The notes: a model not told the origin generated them from the letters alone. Numbered from the stretch's first letter, positions 26,994-36,420 are shown. The stretch is DNA of 64,000 bases from Odoribacter sp. AF15-53 (GCF_003479425.1 NZ_QUHC01000003.1:394929-458928), one strand, 5' to 3'. Translations and numbers: made by a program.

Positions 26994-27436
26994 GATAGAG
27001 GTTTGGTAATTCGGATAGAAATACGAGAGGAATTTTATCTGGATCAGTTCTAAATAGGAATGGTCGTTATTTCTTTATTTCTATTATTGAATATGCCGTG
27101 ATTTGTAACACTACGGGGATTCGATTTTTGAAACAAAAAGCACCAGTGGCTTTATTTAATGAAAAAACGGTTTATTCGGGTAAATTCGTTTTGTGATTAT
27201 TTTGGTGTGAATTTTGTTAGTTTATATGGGCCGAAAGATCATGCCGTTTGTATTTATTTAGAAAAAAATATATCTTAGACGGGGCAATCTTAGGCCTGAA
27301 TACAATGTTTTCGTCCGAAATGTCTATCCGAAGACGGAAGTATGCTGTCCGGCAAAAATCCTGAAGCGTTTTTTGATAACATGGTGGAGATTGGGTTTGT
27401 TGATGATTTTAGCGGGTAACTAAAGAATAACATGAA
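26994..27436. other. Intergenic region without a visible gene
   Basis: About 440 bp of AT-rich DNA before the HTH gene at 27437. No frame with coding character was seen on either strand. A plus-strand TACTTTTG (26971-26978) matches the -7 element and could start a long leader for the HTH gene, but no TTTG sits at the right distance. AAAGC-ACCAGTG-GCTTT at 27137-27153 is a minor hairpin. Confidence 0.4.
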
Positions 27437-28399
27437 ATGAAACAGGAATTTTTACATGATAATTTGTTGAAAGCGATTCGGGAGAAAATCCCACAAGAAG
27501 AAAATCTGGCAAGTGTTTTGGGGAATATGTTGTGTATCGGAAAGGAGGCGATCTACCGGAGGCTACGGGGAGATGTTCCGTTCACGTTGTTGGAAACTGC
27601 CATGATCTCGAAAGAGATGAATATTTCGATTGATGGGATATTCGAGTCGGTATCCCCGAAAAGTCGTCCTTTTCAGTTGAAGTTGACGGAGTTTATAAAT
27701 CCGTTAGAGCTTGATTTTTTGATGATGGAGGATTTCGTGAGAGTTTTCCGGTCGATAGAACCGAATTCTTATTCCGAGTGTGCCTCTTCGGCTAATATCC
27801 TTCCGCAAGCGCTTTATTTGAATTATAAGTTTCTGGCTCGTTTCTATTTGTTTAAATGGAAGGCGCAACATGACGGGTTAGATGCCGTGCGACCTTTACA
27901 CGAGATCACGATTCAGGAACGTTTGTTGAATATTCAAAAAGATTTTGTTATCGAAACGCAACGAGTGAAAGATACTTGTTATATATGGGATAACATGATT
28001 TTCCTTTATTTGATTAATGATATCAAGTATTTTTCGAGCGTGAATCTGATTTCCGATGATGACGTGCAGGAGTTGAAAGAGGAATTGTTCCATTTTTTGG
28101 ATTATATAGAACGACTTGCTGCCAAGGGGAAGATGGAAAACGGGAACGGAATTCATTTTTATATTTCCAATATCAATTTTGACACGACCTATTCATATAT
28201 ACAGACCCAGAAATGTAACTTGACTTTGATTAAAGCTTTCACGTTAAACGCGATCGCTTCGTTGGATGACAAGACGTTTGATAGCGTGAAAAACTGGATT
28301 TTATCATTGAAGCGTTTCTCGACGTTGATATCGCAAAGCGGTGATTTGCAGCGTATCCATTTTTTCAAAAAACAACGGGAATTGGTTTCGACTTTGTGA
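27437..28399 (+). CDS. HTH-type transcriptional regulator (Bacteroidetes-specific)
   Basis: A 320-residue protein with an N-terminal Cro/XRE-like helix-turn-helix at about 20-65 (NLASVLGNMLCIGKEAIYRRLRG then FTLLETAMISKEMNIS, in outline). The rest is helical, with no membrane segment and no recognised ligand domain. This architecture is common in Bacteroidetes genomes, often annotated only as an HTH protein. Its targets are unknown; the neighbouring MBL-fold gene is 88 nt downstream behind its own promoter, so it need not be a partner. Confidence 0.75.
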   Translation: MKQEFLHDNLLKAIREKIPQEENLASVLGNMLCIGKEAIYRRLRGDVPFTLLETAMISKEMNISIDGIFESVSPKSRPFQLKLTEFINPLELDFLMMEDFVRVFRSIEPNSYSECASSANILPQALYLNYKFLARFYLFKWKAQHDGLDAVRPLHEITIQERLLNIQKDFVIETQRVKDTCYIWDNMIFLYLINDIKYFSSVNLISDDDVQELKEELFHFLDYIERLAAKGKMENGNGIHFYISNINFDTTYSYIQTQKCNLTLIKAFTLNAIASLDDKTFDSVKNWILSLKRFSTLISQSGDLQRIHFFKKQRELVSTL

Positions 28400-28418
28400 T
28401 TTGTTGAGAAAAAATATA

Positions 28419-28426
28419 TAACTTTG
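28419..28426 (+). promoter_or_regulatory. Promoter -7 element of MBL-fold gene
   Basis: TAACTTTG is an exact TAnnTTTG match. TTTG elements lie 15 and 22 nt upstream (28400-28403 and 28393-28396). Transcription from about 28433 would give a 55-nt leader before ATG 28488. Confidence 0.6.
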
Positions 28427-28487
28427 AATAGGAGTTTGGCGTAAATCGACAAACTGGTGATTGTTATCATTTTAAATTGAAATCATC

Positions 28488-29210
28488 ATGAAAATAGTAG
28501 TAACGGTATTGTTGATTATGACGGGAATTATGACTGGAACGGGGAAATTTGAATCCGACGTTTTTAAAACAAAAGACGGGAAAGAGTTGAAAATTACTTT
28601 TATCAAACATGGAAGCCTGATGTTCGAGTTCGACGGGAAAATCATGTATGTGGATCCGGTTTCCGATTATGCCGATTACACGAAATTGCCTAAAGCGGAT
28701 GTTATTCTGATCACGCACGAGCATGGTGATCATCTGGACCCGAAAGCTATCTCGGCCGTGGAGAAAGAGGGCACTATTCTTATCGCGAATGCTAACTCTC
28801 AAAAAAAGTTAGGCAAAGGAGTTGTCATGAAGAACGGGGACCGTTTACAACCCGCGGGTTGGTTTACGTTGGATGCAGTTCCGGCTTACAACACGACGCC
28901 CGGTAGGGAGATTTATCACCCGAAAGATCGGGATAACGGTTATGTACTGACGTTCGGGGGGACAAGGGTGTATATCGCGGGAGACACGGAGGATATCCCG
29001 GAAATGCAAAAATTGAAAGATATTGATATAGCCTTTCTACCAGTTAATCAGCCCTACACGATGACGGTGCTCCAGGCGGATCACGCGGCCCGAATGGTAA
29101 ATCCCCGGGTTTTGTATCCTTATCACTATGGCGATACGAACGTGGCGGAGTTGAAATCTTCCTTGAAGGACGTTCCGGGAATAGACGTGCGAATCCGGCA
29201 ATTACAATAA
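28488..29210 (+). CDS. MBL-fold metal-dependent hydrolase (UlaG-like)
   Basis: A 240-residue metallo-beta-lactamase-fold protein with a probable signal peptide (MKIVVTVLLIMTGIMTG). The metal ligands are visible in ITHEHGDHLD (about residues 80-89), in VYIAGDTEDIPEM (the Asp of motif 4) and in LYPYHYGD near the C-terminus. This resembles the UlaG/AttM-like group, which often acts on lactones or phosphodiesters, but the substrate cannot be read from sequence. It is followed 38 nt later by the zinc-ribbon gene, which has its own -7 match. Confidence 0.88.
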   Translation: MKIVVTVLLIMTGIMTGTGKFESDVFKTKDGKELKITFIKHGSLMFEFDGKIMYVDPVSDYADYTKLPKADVILITHEHGDHLDPKAISAVEKEGTILIANANSQKKLGKGVVMKNGDRLQPAGWFTLDAVPAYNTTPGREIYHPKDRDNGYVLTFGGTRVYIAGDTEDIPEMQKLKDIDIAFLPVNQPYTMTVLQADHAARMVNPRVLYPYHYGDTNVAELKSSLKDVPGIDVRIRQLQ

Positions 29211-29214
29211 TCAT

Positions 29215-29222
29215 TATATTTG
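29215..29222 (+). promoter_or_regulatory. Promoter -7 element of zinc-ribbon gene
   Basis: TATATTTG is an exact TAnnTTTG match 34 nt before ATG 29249; a clear -33 TTTG is absent because the site overlaps the end of the MBL gene. Confidence 0.45.
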
Positions 29223-29248
29223 TGACATTTCAAATTAAAAACTATACT

Positions 29249-29521
29249 ATGAAAGTGAAATTTTGTCAGAGTTGCGGGATGCAGATGACGGCTGCGGAAC
29301 AATTCGGAAGTAATGCTGACGGTACTCCCAACGAGGAATATTGTAGTTATTGCTATCAGGACGGGGCTTTTACCGAGGATTGTACGATGGACGGGATGAT
29401 TGATCATTGTCTGGAATTCCTGGATGAATTTAATAAAGATATGGAGCGTCCGTACACGAAGGAGGAAGCGAGATCCGAAATGAAAAAATTCTTTCCGATG
29501 TTGAAACGCTGGAAGGGTTGA
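29249..29521 (+). CDS. Small zinc-ribbon protein
   Basis: A 90-residue protein of the putative zinc-ribbon family (Zn_ribbon_2 type). Cys pairs CQSC (residues 5-8) and CSYC (about 34-37) would bind zinc, followed by AFTEDCTMDGMIDHCLEFLDE and a helical C-terminus (YTKEEARSEMKKFFPML). ATG 29249 is used because upstream in-frame codons overlap the promoter element. The function is unknown; homologues are widespread in Bacteroidetes and Firmicutes as single genes. Confidence 0.85.
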   Translation: MKVKFCQSCGMQMTAAEQFGSNADGTPNEEYCSYCYQDGAFTEDCTMDGMIDHCLEFLDEFNKDMERPYTKEEARSEMKKFFPMLKRWKG

Positions 29522-29557
29522 CTTTCTAATTGAAAACGACATAATTGTATTTATCTG

Positions 29558-29580
29558 TCACTTCGTTTTGTGTGAAGTGA
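29558..29580 (+). terminator. Weak hairpin after zinc-ribbon gene
   Basis: TCACTTC (29558-29564) and GAAGTGA (29574-29580) form a 7-bp stem with a 9-nt loop. The T tract is poor, so termination would be weak. Confidence 0.4.
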
Positions 29581-29626
29581 GGATATATTATTGTGTATAA
29601 AGGCGAATATAGTTGGAATAAAGTCT

Positions 29627-29790
29627 TATATTTGTATTATTAAATGAACGTTTAATAATAATAAACTCTTAAATAATATCACACGTACCGATGTTATTTA
29701 AACGTATAATAATTAGTTATTTATATTTTGCACAATTCCTCTCAAACTTGAACGTAATAATCTATTTCAGATATTATTAAACGTTCATTT
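29627..29790 (+). promoter_or_regulatory. Locus 3 sigma promoter flanked by a 19-bp inverted repeat
   Basis: TATATTTG at 29627-29634 is an exact -7 match, predicting transcription from about 29641. The sequence AAATGAACGTTTAATAATA (29642-29660) is repeated as a perfect inverted copy at 29772-29790, ending one base before the sigma-factor ATG at 29792. Each arm centres on AACGTT. A related TTTAAACGT lies between them (29697-29705). One arm covers the predicted start of transcription and the other the translation start, so a looping repressor or an mRNA hairpin hiding the start codon are both possible. Confidence 0.65.
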
Positions 29791-29791
29791 T

Positions 29792-30373
29792 ATGACATCG
29801 AAAATTCCAATAAATCAAGATCGTTTAATAAACGGGGACGAGAAGGAATTCAAATCTTTGTTTGATTTGTTGTATGTTGGAATGGTGCAACGTGCTGTTT
29901 ATTATATAAATGATGCTGACGCCGCGGAAGATGTCGTTCAAGAAGTTTTCGTGCGTTTGTGGGAGAAAAGAGAAGAATTGAAGGGGGTGGATAATCTTCG
30001 GGGATATTTATTATTTAGCGTGAAGAATCGTTGTTTGAATTATCTTGAACATCGGCAAGTGGTAGATAAATATAAGCAGCATTATTTGTTACAGGAGGTT
30101 CAATATGATGATTGTGATCCGGAATCATTCATCGAGGATATCGCGAAGTTATTGGAAAAATTGCCCGAGAAACGTAGAAAAGTTTTAGAAATGAGCGTGA
30201 TAGATTCTAAGTCTTATGCCGAGATCGCGGGTGTTTTAGGGATTTCGTTGAATACGGTGAAGGATCATGTAAAAAAAGCATACGCCTTTTTGCGGGAAGA
30301 AGCGCGTAAAGAAATTTCTTATCCGGTATTATTTTTTGCCCTCTATTACAGGGAAAAAGCATGTATAAAATAA
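29792..30373 (+). CDS. ECF RNA polymerase sigma factor (Sus locus 3)
   Basis: A 193-residue ECF sigma factor. Region 2: FDLLYVGMVQRAVYYINDAD then DVVQEVFVRLWEKREEL. Region 4: LPEKRRKVLEMSVIDSKSYAEIAG then ISLNTVKDHVKKAYAFL. It differs clearly from the pair at 1103 and 10508, so it probably recognises its own promoter. The ATG lies one base after a 19-bp inverted-repeat arm. Its FecR partner begins 76 nt downstream. Confidence 0.93.
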   Translation: MTSKIPINQDRLINGDEKEFKSLFDLLYVGMVQRAVYYINDADAAEDVVQEVFVRLWEKREELKGVDNLRGYLLFSVKNRCLNYLEHRQVVDKYKQHYLLQEVQYDDCDPESFIEDIAKLLEKLPEKRRKVLEMSVIDSKSYAEIAGVLGISLNTVKDHVKKAYAFLREEARKEISYPVLFFALYYREKACIK

Positions 30374-30449
30374 TTAATCTTTAATTTTTTTATTTTTTGA
30401 GCCACTCGTTTTATTTCTTCTCCTGTCTTTAGGGTATAAAGCAGAAATA

Positions 30450-31592
30450 ATGGAAATAGATATAGAAGAAATAGTAATAAAACGACTCTCTGAAGAACAT
30501 TTGTCAAAAGATGAAGAGAAATGTTTTGAAGAATGGTATCAAAATCCGGTTAATCAGGAATATTATCGGGATTTGATAAAGATTCGTTCCGGGCTTATTG
30601 CTTCCCAAGCGGGGGAAAAGATCAATAAAGGGTTAGCATGGAATAAAGTACGTCCCGTGCGAAAAATTTTCCGAATGCGGGTATTATTAAAATATGCTGC
30701 ACTTGTTGTATTACCCCTGTGCGTGGGATTTTTCTTACTTACCAGAGAAAGTAAACGGGAAAAGGTCATTTTCGCGGATGTCATGGTACAACCCGGTAAA
30801 AAACAAGCGGTATTGACATTATCCACCGGACAGCAAGTCGTGCTTGCTGATACGATCGTGCACGTGAATGAAAAGGGAATCTCGATTTCTAATTTTCCGG
30901 ATAAAGAATTAGTATATAAACAAGTTGCCGATACGCTGAAAACGAAGGAAGTTTATAATACGGTCACGGTACCTCGCGGGGGAGAGTACAAATTAACTTT
31001 GTCTGACGGGACAACGGTTTGGTTGAATTCGGATAGTTATATTCGTTATCCGGTTGCTTTTTCGGGGGATACGCGATGGGTTGAATTAGAGGGAGAAGCC
31101 TATTTCGAGGTTGCCAAAAATGCGGGAAAGTCTTTTATCGTGAAGATGAACGACTATAATGTTCGGGTAACCGGCACTCAATTTAATGTTCGAAATTATT
31201 CGAACGAGAATCTGGCAACAACTTTGGTTGAAGGGGGAGTGCAGATCGAAAGAAAGGGGCGAGTTGATAAATTGAAACCCGGTCAACAAGCGGTGTTGGA
31301 GGGGAGCGAGATTTGTATCCGAACAGTTAACGTTGAAGAGCAAGTGGCCTGGAGAAACGGGGTCTTTTCGTTTTCCCAGTGTCGTTTGGAGAATATAATG
31401 GAAGAGCTTGCCCGTTGGTATGATGTCGATGTATTTTACATGAATCAACAGGTGAAGAATTATCATTTTTCGGCGTGGTTTAAACGTAGTTCTTCTATAA
31501 ATGAGGTGATAAGTATATTGGAAAAAACTCAAAAAATAAGTCTGGATCTGAAGGGACGAATTCTCACGGTAAAAGATATAAGTAGAAATTAA
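30450..31592 (+). CDS. FecR-family anti-sigma factor (Sus locus 3)
   Basis: A 380-residue anti-sigma factor: cytoplasmic N-terminus with EEKCFEEWYQNPVNQEYY, a transmembrane helix near 77-96 (LLKYAALVVLPLCVGFFLL), a FecR domain with VPRGGEYKLTLSDGTTVWLNS at about 170-290 (in outline), and a C-terminal DUF4974 domain from about 305 (WYDVDVFYMNQQVKNYHFS). It should relay the SusC state to the sigma factor at 29792. The 89-nt gap before susC holds a hairpin. Confidence 0.92.
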   Translation: MEIDIEEIVIKRLSEEHLSKDEEKCFEEWYQNPVNQEYYRDLIKIRSGLIASQAGEKINKGLAWNKVRPVRKIFRMRVLLKYAALVVLPLCVGFFLLTRESKREKVIFADVMVQPGKKQAVLTLSTGQQVVLADTIVHVNEKGISISNFPDKELVYKQVADTLKTKEVYNTVTVPRGGEYKLTLSDGTTVWLNSDSYIRYPVAFSGDTRWVELEGEAYFEVAKNAGKSFIVKMNDYNVRVTGTQFNVRNYSNENLATTLVEGGVQIERKGRVDKLKPGQQAVLEGSEICIRTVNVEEQVAWRNGVFSFSQCRLENIMEELARWYDVDVFYMNQQVKNYHFSAWFKRSSSINEVISILEKTQKISLDLKGRILTVKDISRN

Positions 31593-31599
31593 AAATAAA

Positions 31600-31629
31600 A
31601 CAGGAAGCTTGCGCCAACATGCTCCCTGT
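31600..31629 (+). terminator. Hairpin between fecR and susC (locus 3)
   Basis: ACAGGAAGC (31600-31608) pairs with GCTCCCTGT (31621-31629), 9 positions with one A-C mismatch, 7 nt after the FecR stop and followed by CTAAAAA. It has the same position as hairpins in loci 1 and 2 but a different sequence. Confidence 0.5.
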
Positions 31630-31681
31630 CTAAAAACTCCTCGCCAAAGGAATTTTAATGTTAAACTTGAAAAACAAAGTT

Positions 31682-34600
31682 ATGAATTTTTTATGTAGAA
31701 ACCTAATCTGGATTATGATTAAAATCAAGCTGGTATTTCTGGTATTGATTTTGGGCTTTTCTAGTTTAAATGCGAAAGTGTGGTCGCAGCAAGATCGGAT
31801 TGATCTGGTGTTTGAGAACATGAATATGGTTCAGCTTTTTGAACAGATTCAGCAAAAGACCAATTTGAAGTTCGTGTTTAATCATGAAGATGTTCAAAGG
31901 TATACCGTTAGTGGAGAAATGCATTACAAAACCGTGTCGGAGATACTTGATGCTATCTTTGCCGACAAACCTTTACGGTATGAAATTACAAGTGATCATG
32001 TCGTGATCTTTTACGCCAAGCAACAGGATGACGAGAAGAAAGTAGCCGGGATTAAAGTGAAAGGTACGGTTACGGACGAGGAAGGGATCCCGTTACCGGG
32101 TGTCACGGTGATGATTAAGTGGACAACGATAGGGACGGCTACGGATATTGATGGAAAGTTTAATTTGGAGGTTCCTCAATCCGACACGACGAGATTGGTG
32201 TTTTCTTTCGTGGGTATGCAAAATTACGAGTTGAGGGTGTCTAAGAAAAAGACGGAATATAATGTCGTGATGAAGTCTGACACGAAGGCATTGGATGATG
32301 TTGTTGTTACCGGTATGTTCACGAAGAAAAAAAATAGTTTTACCGGAGCCGTAAAAAGTATGACGGTAGAAGAGATTAAGGCGATATCTCCAACTAATAT
32401 TATTAGTGCGATTTCAATGTTAACTCCAGGATTGAGACTTATTGAAAATAATCAGGCAGGATCTAACCCGAATCGTTTGCCGGAAGTTGTTATTCGTGGA
32501 ACTTCTTCGTTATCCACGGAGGCGGATCAATCAGCAAATCAGCCGTTGATTATTCTTGACGGAGTGGAGATCTCTATGCGAGATTTGTATGATATTGATG
32601 TTAACGATATTGAACGTGTGGATGTTTTGAAAGATGCTTCAGCAACAGCCATGTATGGAGAGCGGGCTGCGAATGGAGTTATTGTAATAGAACGTAAACG
32701 AGTCTTGAATGATCAATTGCGGTTGACTTATAATTTGGAAGGTTCTTTAGATGTGCCTGATTTGAAGTCATACGATTATTTGAATGCCGAAGATAAATTG
32801 GAATTTGAACGTTTGGCGGGATTGTATAATTTCGAGACAATGCAGGGATTTGAGGAGTATAATCGAAAGAAAATATTGATCGCTAAAGGAATGGATACGG
32901 ATTGGATGTCACAGCCGTTGCGTTCCGGTTTTATAATAAATAATTCGATCGGGGTTAGCGGACGCGGTAGTGGTATGACTTATCGGATGAATGCTAACGT
33001 GAGAAACGTGAAAGGTGTTATGAAAAAAGATTATCGTAACACGGTTGGATTAGCGATGTATCTTTCTTATCATGTAGATAATAAGGTTACGGTTTCTTTT
33101 CAATCTCAATATTCTAGTGTAAAATGGAAGGAGAGTCCTTTTGGTAATTTTTCCGATTACGTGATTATGAATCCTTATGATGCACCTTATGATGAATATG
33201 GAAAAATTATTAAAACGCTCTCTTGGGATATGGCAAATCCATTGTTTGAGGCGCAATGTGGAAATTATAATAAGGGGAATTCTCATTCTTTCACAAATAC
33301 ATTATCTTTTCGTTGGGACGTGGTGCCTGGTTTTTTTATCAACGGTTCGGGAACAATTCTTTCTTCTAATGAAGCAAAAGAAGATTTTATATCACCGGAA
33401 TCTAATGATTTTATAGGTGTTGTCCGGGAGGAGCGAGGATCACTTGATATGACAAAGACTAAAACATTGGAGTATACGGGGAGTTTGAACTTGAATTATA
33501 GTAAAAGTTTCGGAGATAATACATTGTTGACTTTGAATGCTGGAGGGGAGGTTAATAAGAGGGAAGATATTGAAGATGCTTATCAAGCTATTGGATTTTA
33601 TAAACCTAATTTGAATGCTCCTAATTTTGCAGCCAAATATCCGGAGGCTTCTCGTCCTTCTGCCAGAGAAGATATCAGTACTCGTTTAGGGGTTTATGGC
33701 GGATTGAACTTTATTATGAGGAATAAATATTTCGTGGATGGTTCGTTCCGACGTTCCGGTTCGTCAAAGTTTGGAGAGAATAATAAATATGCACCTTTTT
33801 GGTCGGTAGGTGCCGGTTGGAATATTCATAATGAATGGTTTATGAAACGTTTCGGTTGGGTGAACACGTTTCGGTTAAGATATTCTTACGGGGTTACCGG
33901 TGAGGTTAAATTCGCTCCCTATCAAGCGGTGACAACTTATTTTTATCACGGTGATAATTATTACCTACATGGGATGGGAACTTTGCCTAAAACTATGGGG
34001 AATGAAGATTTGACATGGCAATCCACGGGAATGCATAATCTTGGATTGAATCTGAGTATGTGGAATGGGCGTTTGGATTTGACCTTGGATGCTTATATCA
34101 AGACAACGGAAGATATGCTGATTGATATGAGTGTTCCTCCTTCCGTCGGAGAGAGTACAGTAATGAATAACTTGGGACGTATGAGGAATAAAGGGATTGA
34201 GTTTGATGTGACCGGGCTTATTGTTAATACGAAAAATTGGCGTTTCAGTCTTAAAGTGAATGGGGCTCATAACACGAATAAGATTTTAGCAATCAGTAAT
34301 GCATTGTTAAAGTATAATAACGAGATGAGTACGGATAAATCGGTTGCGCCTAAAGTGTTGTATCAGGAGGGAGAGTCGGAAACGGCAATTTACGCTGTTC
34401 GTTCGGCAGGTATTAATCCGGCGACGGGAGAAGAGGTATTTATCAAGAAAAATGGAGCGTATACTTTGGTATATGATTCGAACGATAAGGTGGTTGTAGG
34501 GGATGAAACTCCTGTATTGGAAGGTGCTATATTGCCAATGCTTTCTTATAAAGGCTGGTCGTTGAATTTGAGTATGATGTATCGGTTTGGAGGTCAAAAA

Positions 34601-34966
34601 TATAATAGTACTCGTGCGCAAAACGTGGAAAATGTGAACCCTCGGCATAATGTAGATCGCCGTGCTTTTGACGAGCGTTGGAAAAATGTAAATGATATTC
34701 CCCCTTATTTGGATATCGCAAATGCTGACTCTCGTACTTCGATTCATACGAGTCGTTTTGTAGAAGATGATAATACATTGGAAGTAAAAACAATAACCGT
34801 AGCGTATGAGTTTAACCCGGAATTGCTAAAATCCATCGGGTTTAAACGGTTGCGCGTGAGTGTCGGGATGAACGATCCTTTCCGTTTGTCAACGATTAAG
34901 TATGAACGTGGAACGAGTTACCCGTTTAGCCGTGGATTTGTGTTTTCCATTAGTCCCACTTTTTAA
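31682..34966 (+). CDS. SusC/RagA family TonB-dependent outer membrane transporter (locus 3)
   Basis: A 1094-residue transporter from ATG 31682, chosen because AAACAAAGTT precedes it as in the other susC genes; ATG 31658 would add eight residues. Signal peptide to about residue 36 (LNAKVWSQ), STN domain (about 40-112), carboxypeptidase-regulatory-like domain, SusC box LDDVVVTGMFTKKKNSFTGA, plug with LIILDGVEIS and VLKDASATAMYGERAANGV, and a beta-barrel ending RGFVFSISPTF. One oddity: the conserved Gly of the K-G-T-T motif is Trp (MIKWTTIG, Trp near residue 147), a single-base change (GGG to TGG). The SusD gene begins 12 nt later. Confidence 0.95.
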   Translation: MNFLCRNLIWIMIKIKLVFLVLILGFSSLNAKVWSQQDRIDLVFENMNMVQLFEQIQQKTNLKFVFNHEDVQRYTVSGEMHYKTVSEILDAIFADKPLRYEITSDHVVIFYAKQQDDEKKVAGIKVKGTVTDEEGIPLPGVTVMIKWTTIGTATDIDGKFNLEVPQSDTTRLVFSFVGMQNYELRVSKKKTEYNVVMKSDTKALDDVVVTGMFTKKKNSFTGAVKSMTVEEIKAISPTNIISAISMLTPGLRLIENNQAGSNPNRLPEVVIRGTSSLSTEADQSANQPLIILDGVEISMRDLYDIDVNDIERVDVLKDASATAMYGERAANGVIVIERKRVLNDQLRLTYNLEGSLDVPDLKSYDYLNAEDKLEFERLAGLYNFETMQGFEEYNRKKILIAKGMDTDWMSQPLRSGFIINNSIGVSGRGSGMTYRMNANVRNVKGVMKKDYRNTVGLAMYLSYHVDNKVTVSFQSQYSSVKWKESPFGNFSDYVIMNPYDAPYDEYGKIIKTLSWDMANPLFEAQCGNYNKGNSHSFTNTLSFRWDVVPGFFINGSGTILSSNEAKEDFISPESNDFIGVVREERGSLDMTKTKTLEYTGSLNLNYSKSFGDNTLLTLNAGGEVNKREDIEDAYQAIGFYKPNLNAPNFAAKYPEASRPSAREDISTRLGVYGGLNFIMRNKYFVDGSFRRSGSSKFGENNKYAPFWSVGAGWNIHNEWFMKRFGWVNTFRLRYSYGVTGEVKFAPYQAVTTYFYHGDNYYLHGMGTLPKTMGNEDLTWQSTGMHNLGLNLSMWNGRLDLTLDAYIKTTEDMLIDMSVPPSVGESTVMNNLGRMRNKGIEFDVTGLIVNTKNWRFSLKVNGAHNTNKILAISNALLKYNNEMSTDKSVAPKVLYQEGESETAIYAVRSAGINPATGEEVFIKKNGAYTLVYDSNDKVVVGDETPVLEGAILPMLSYKGWSLNLSMMYRFGGQKYNSTRAQNVENVNPRHNVDRRAFDERWKNVNDIPPYLDIANADSRTSIHTSRFVEDDNTLEVKTITVAYEFNPELLKSIGFKRLRVSVGMNDPFRLSTIKYERGTSYPFSRGFVFSISPTF

Positions 34967-34978
34967 TGTAACAGAGAT

Positions 34979-36409
34979 ATGAAAAAGATTAAATATTTGA
35001 TACTTATTCTGTTCGGTTTTTATTCCTGCGATAGTTTTTTGGAGGTTAAACCGACGGGAGAGATCGTGAATGATAAGTTGTTTGAAACGGCCGAAGGTTT
35101 TGAAGAGGCTCTTTACGGGAGTTATTCTTTTCTAGCGAGAGAACCATTATATGGTCAAAACTTGAGTTATTATATCATGGATATTGCCGGTCAATATTTT
35201 TATAATGATTGGAGTTCTCATTGGAGTCGTCATTTGTGCACGTATGATTATAAGCACATGGATGTTCGTCCCAAGTTAGATACGGTATGGACGACTATGT
35301 ATAAAGGGATTTCATACGTGAATAATATTTTGGGTAATTTATCGAAAAAAGATTCAACGACTTTTCGTTTGTATGATTTATATAAAGGGGAGGCTTTAGG
35401 ATTACGTGCTTTTATGCATTTTGAACTTTTACGATTATATGCGGAGAGTTATTTAAAAGCTCCGAACACGCGGGGAATTCCTTATTATGAGAAGTATTCT
35501 TATGAAGTTGCTCCTTTTGAAACGGTAAAAGATGCCTATGAGAAAGTTATTCGGGATTTTAAAGAAGCCGAACGTTTGTTAGCGAAGCACGGGGAGTATT
35601 TTGATCGAAATGATGAACAGGCTGGAGGGTTTGTTTTAGATCGAGTGATACACATGAATTTGTATGCCGTTCAAGCTTTATTAGCAAGAGTTTATTGGGA
35701 GATGGGGGATTTGGAAAAAGCAAAAGATTATGCTTTGAGCGTGATTAATTGTGGCTTTTTTAAACTGGAAGAGAAAACCGATGTTGAAGATATCATGAAT
35801 GGAGTCATCTCGAACAAGGAGACAATATGGGGAATTTATTCAGAGGAATTTCCGACTTTTACTCGACGTACCATGTATGCGTCGGGCGGAGATTACAGTT
35901 TGGATGTTAAAAGTGGTTATGAGGATATCTATAATGAAGATAAAGAAGGATTCGATTATAGGCAGGATAAATGGTTTCAGGTTCTTGGTGATTATGAAGC
36001 TACGGGGTTAAGATGTATGAAGATTGTTGACCGTTATAAAGTAAAACAAGCAAGCAGGCCTGTAGCTAAATTAAGCGGATTGAACATGATTAGATTGCCT
36101 GAGTTGCATTATATCGTTGCGGAATATTATTTGCGTATGGATGATCAGGATAATGCAACTAAATATTTTGATCCCGTGTTGCGGTCAAGGGGATTGAATG
36201 GTTTTGCAGGTCGTGAAGGTATGAAGCTTAATTTGAAGCATATAAATAATGAACGTCGTAAAGAACTTGTTTGTGAAGGACAATGGTTTTTCATGATGAA
36301 GCATTATGAAATGACGGCCTATGATAACATAACTGATCAGACGTTCCAACCTTCGTCGGCAATTTACGTGTGGCCGATTCCGGATAGTGAATTTGAGTAT
36401 AGAGATTAA
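34979..36409 (+). CDS. SusD/RagB family outer membrane lipoprotein (locus 3)
   Basis: A 476-residue lipoprotein with a short signal peptide (MKKIKYLILILFGFYSC, Cys 17) then DSFLEVKPTGEIVNDKLF. Family motifs: GEALGLRAFMHFELLRLY, MIRLPELHYIVAEYYLR and NERRKELVCEGQWFFMMKHY. Surface substrate-binding partner of the SusC encoded upstream. The gene for the DUF4843 lipoprotein starts 11 nt later. Confidence 0.95.
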   Translation: MKKIKYLILILFGFYSCDSFLEVKPTGEIVNDKLFETAEGFEEALYGSYSFLAREPLYGQNLSYYIMDIAGQYFYNDWSSHWSRHLCTYDYKHMDVRPKLDTVWTTMYKGISYVNNILGNLSKKDSTTFRLYDLYKGEALGLRAFMHFELLRLYAESYLKAPNTRGIPYYEKYSYEVAPFETVKDAYEKVIRDFKEAERLLAKHGEYFDRNDEQAGGFVLDRVIHMNLYAVQALLARVYWEMGDLEKAKDYALSVINCGFFKLEEKTDVEDIMNGVISNKETIWGIYSEEFPTFTRRTMYASGGDYSLDVKSGYEDIYNEDKEGFDYRQDKWFQVLGDYEATGLRCMKIVDRYKVKQASRPVAKLSGLNMIRLPELHYIVAEYYLRMDDQDNATKYFDPVLRSRGLNGFAGREGMKLNLKHINNERRKELVCEGQWFFMMKHYEMTAYDNITDQTFQPSSAIYVWPIPDSEFEYRD

Positions 36410-36420
36410 TTTGGTTGATT

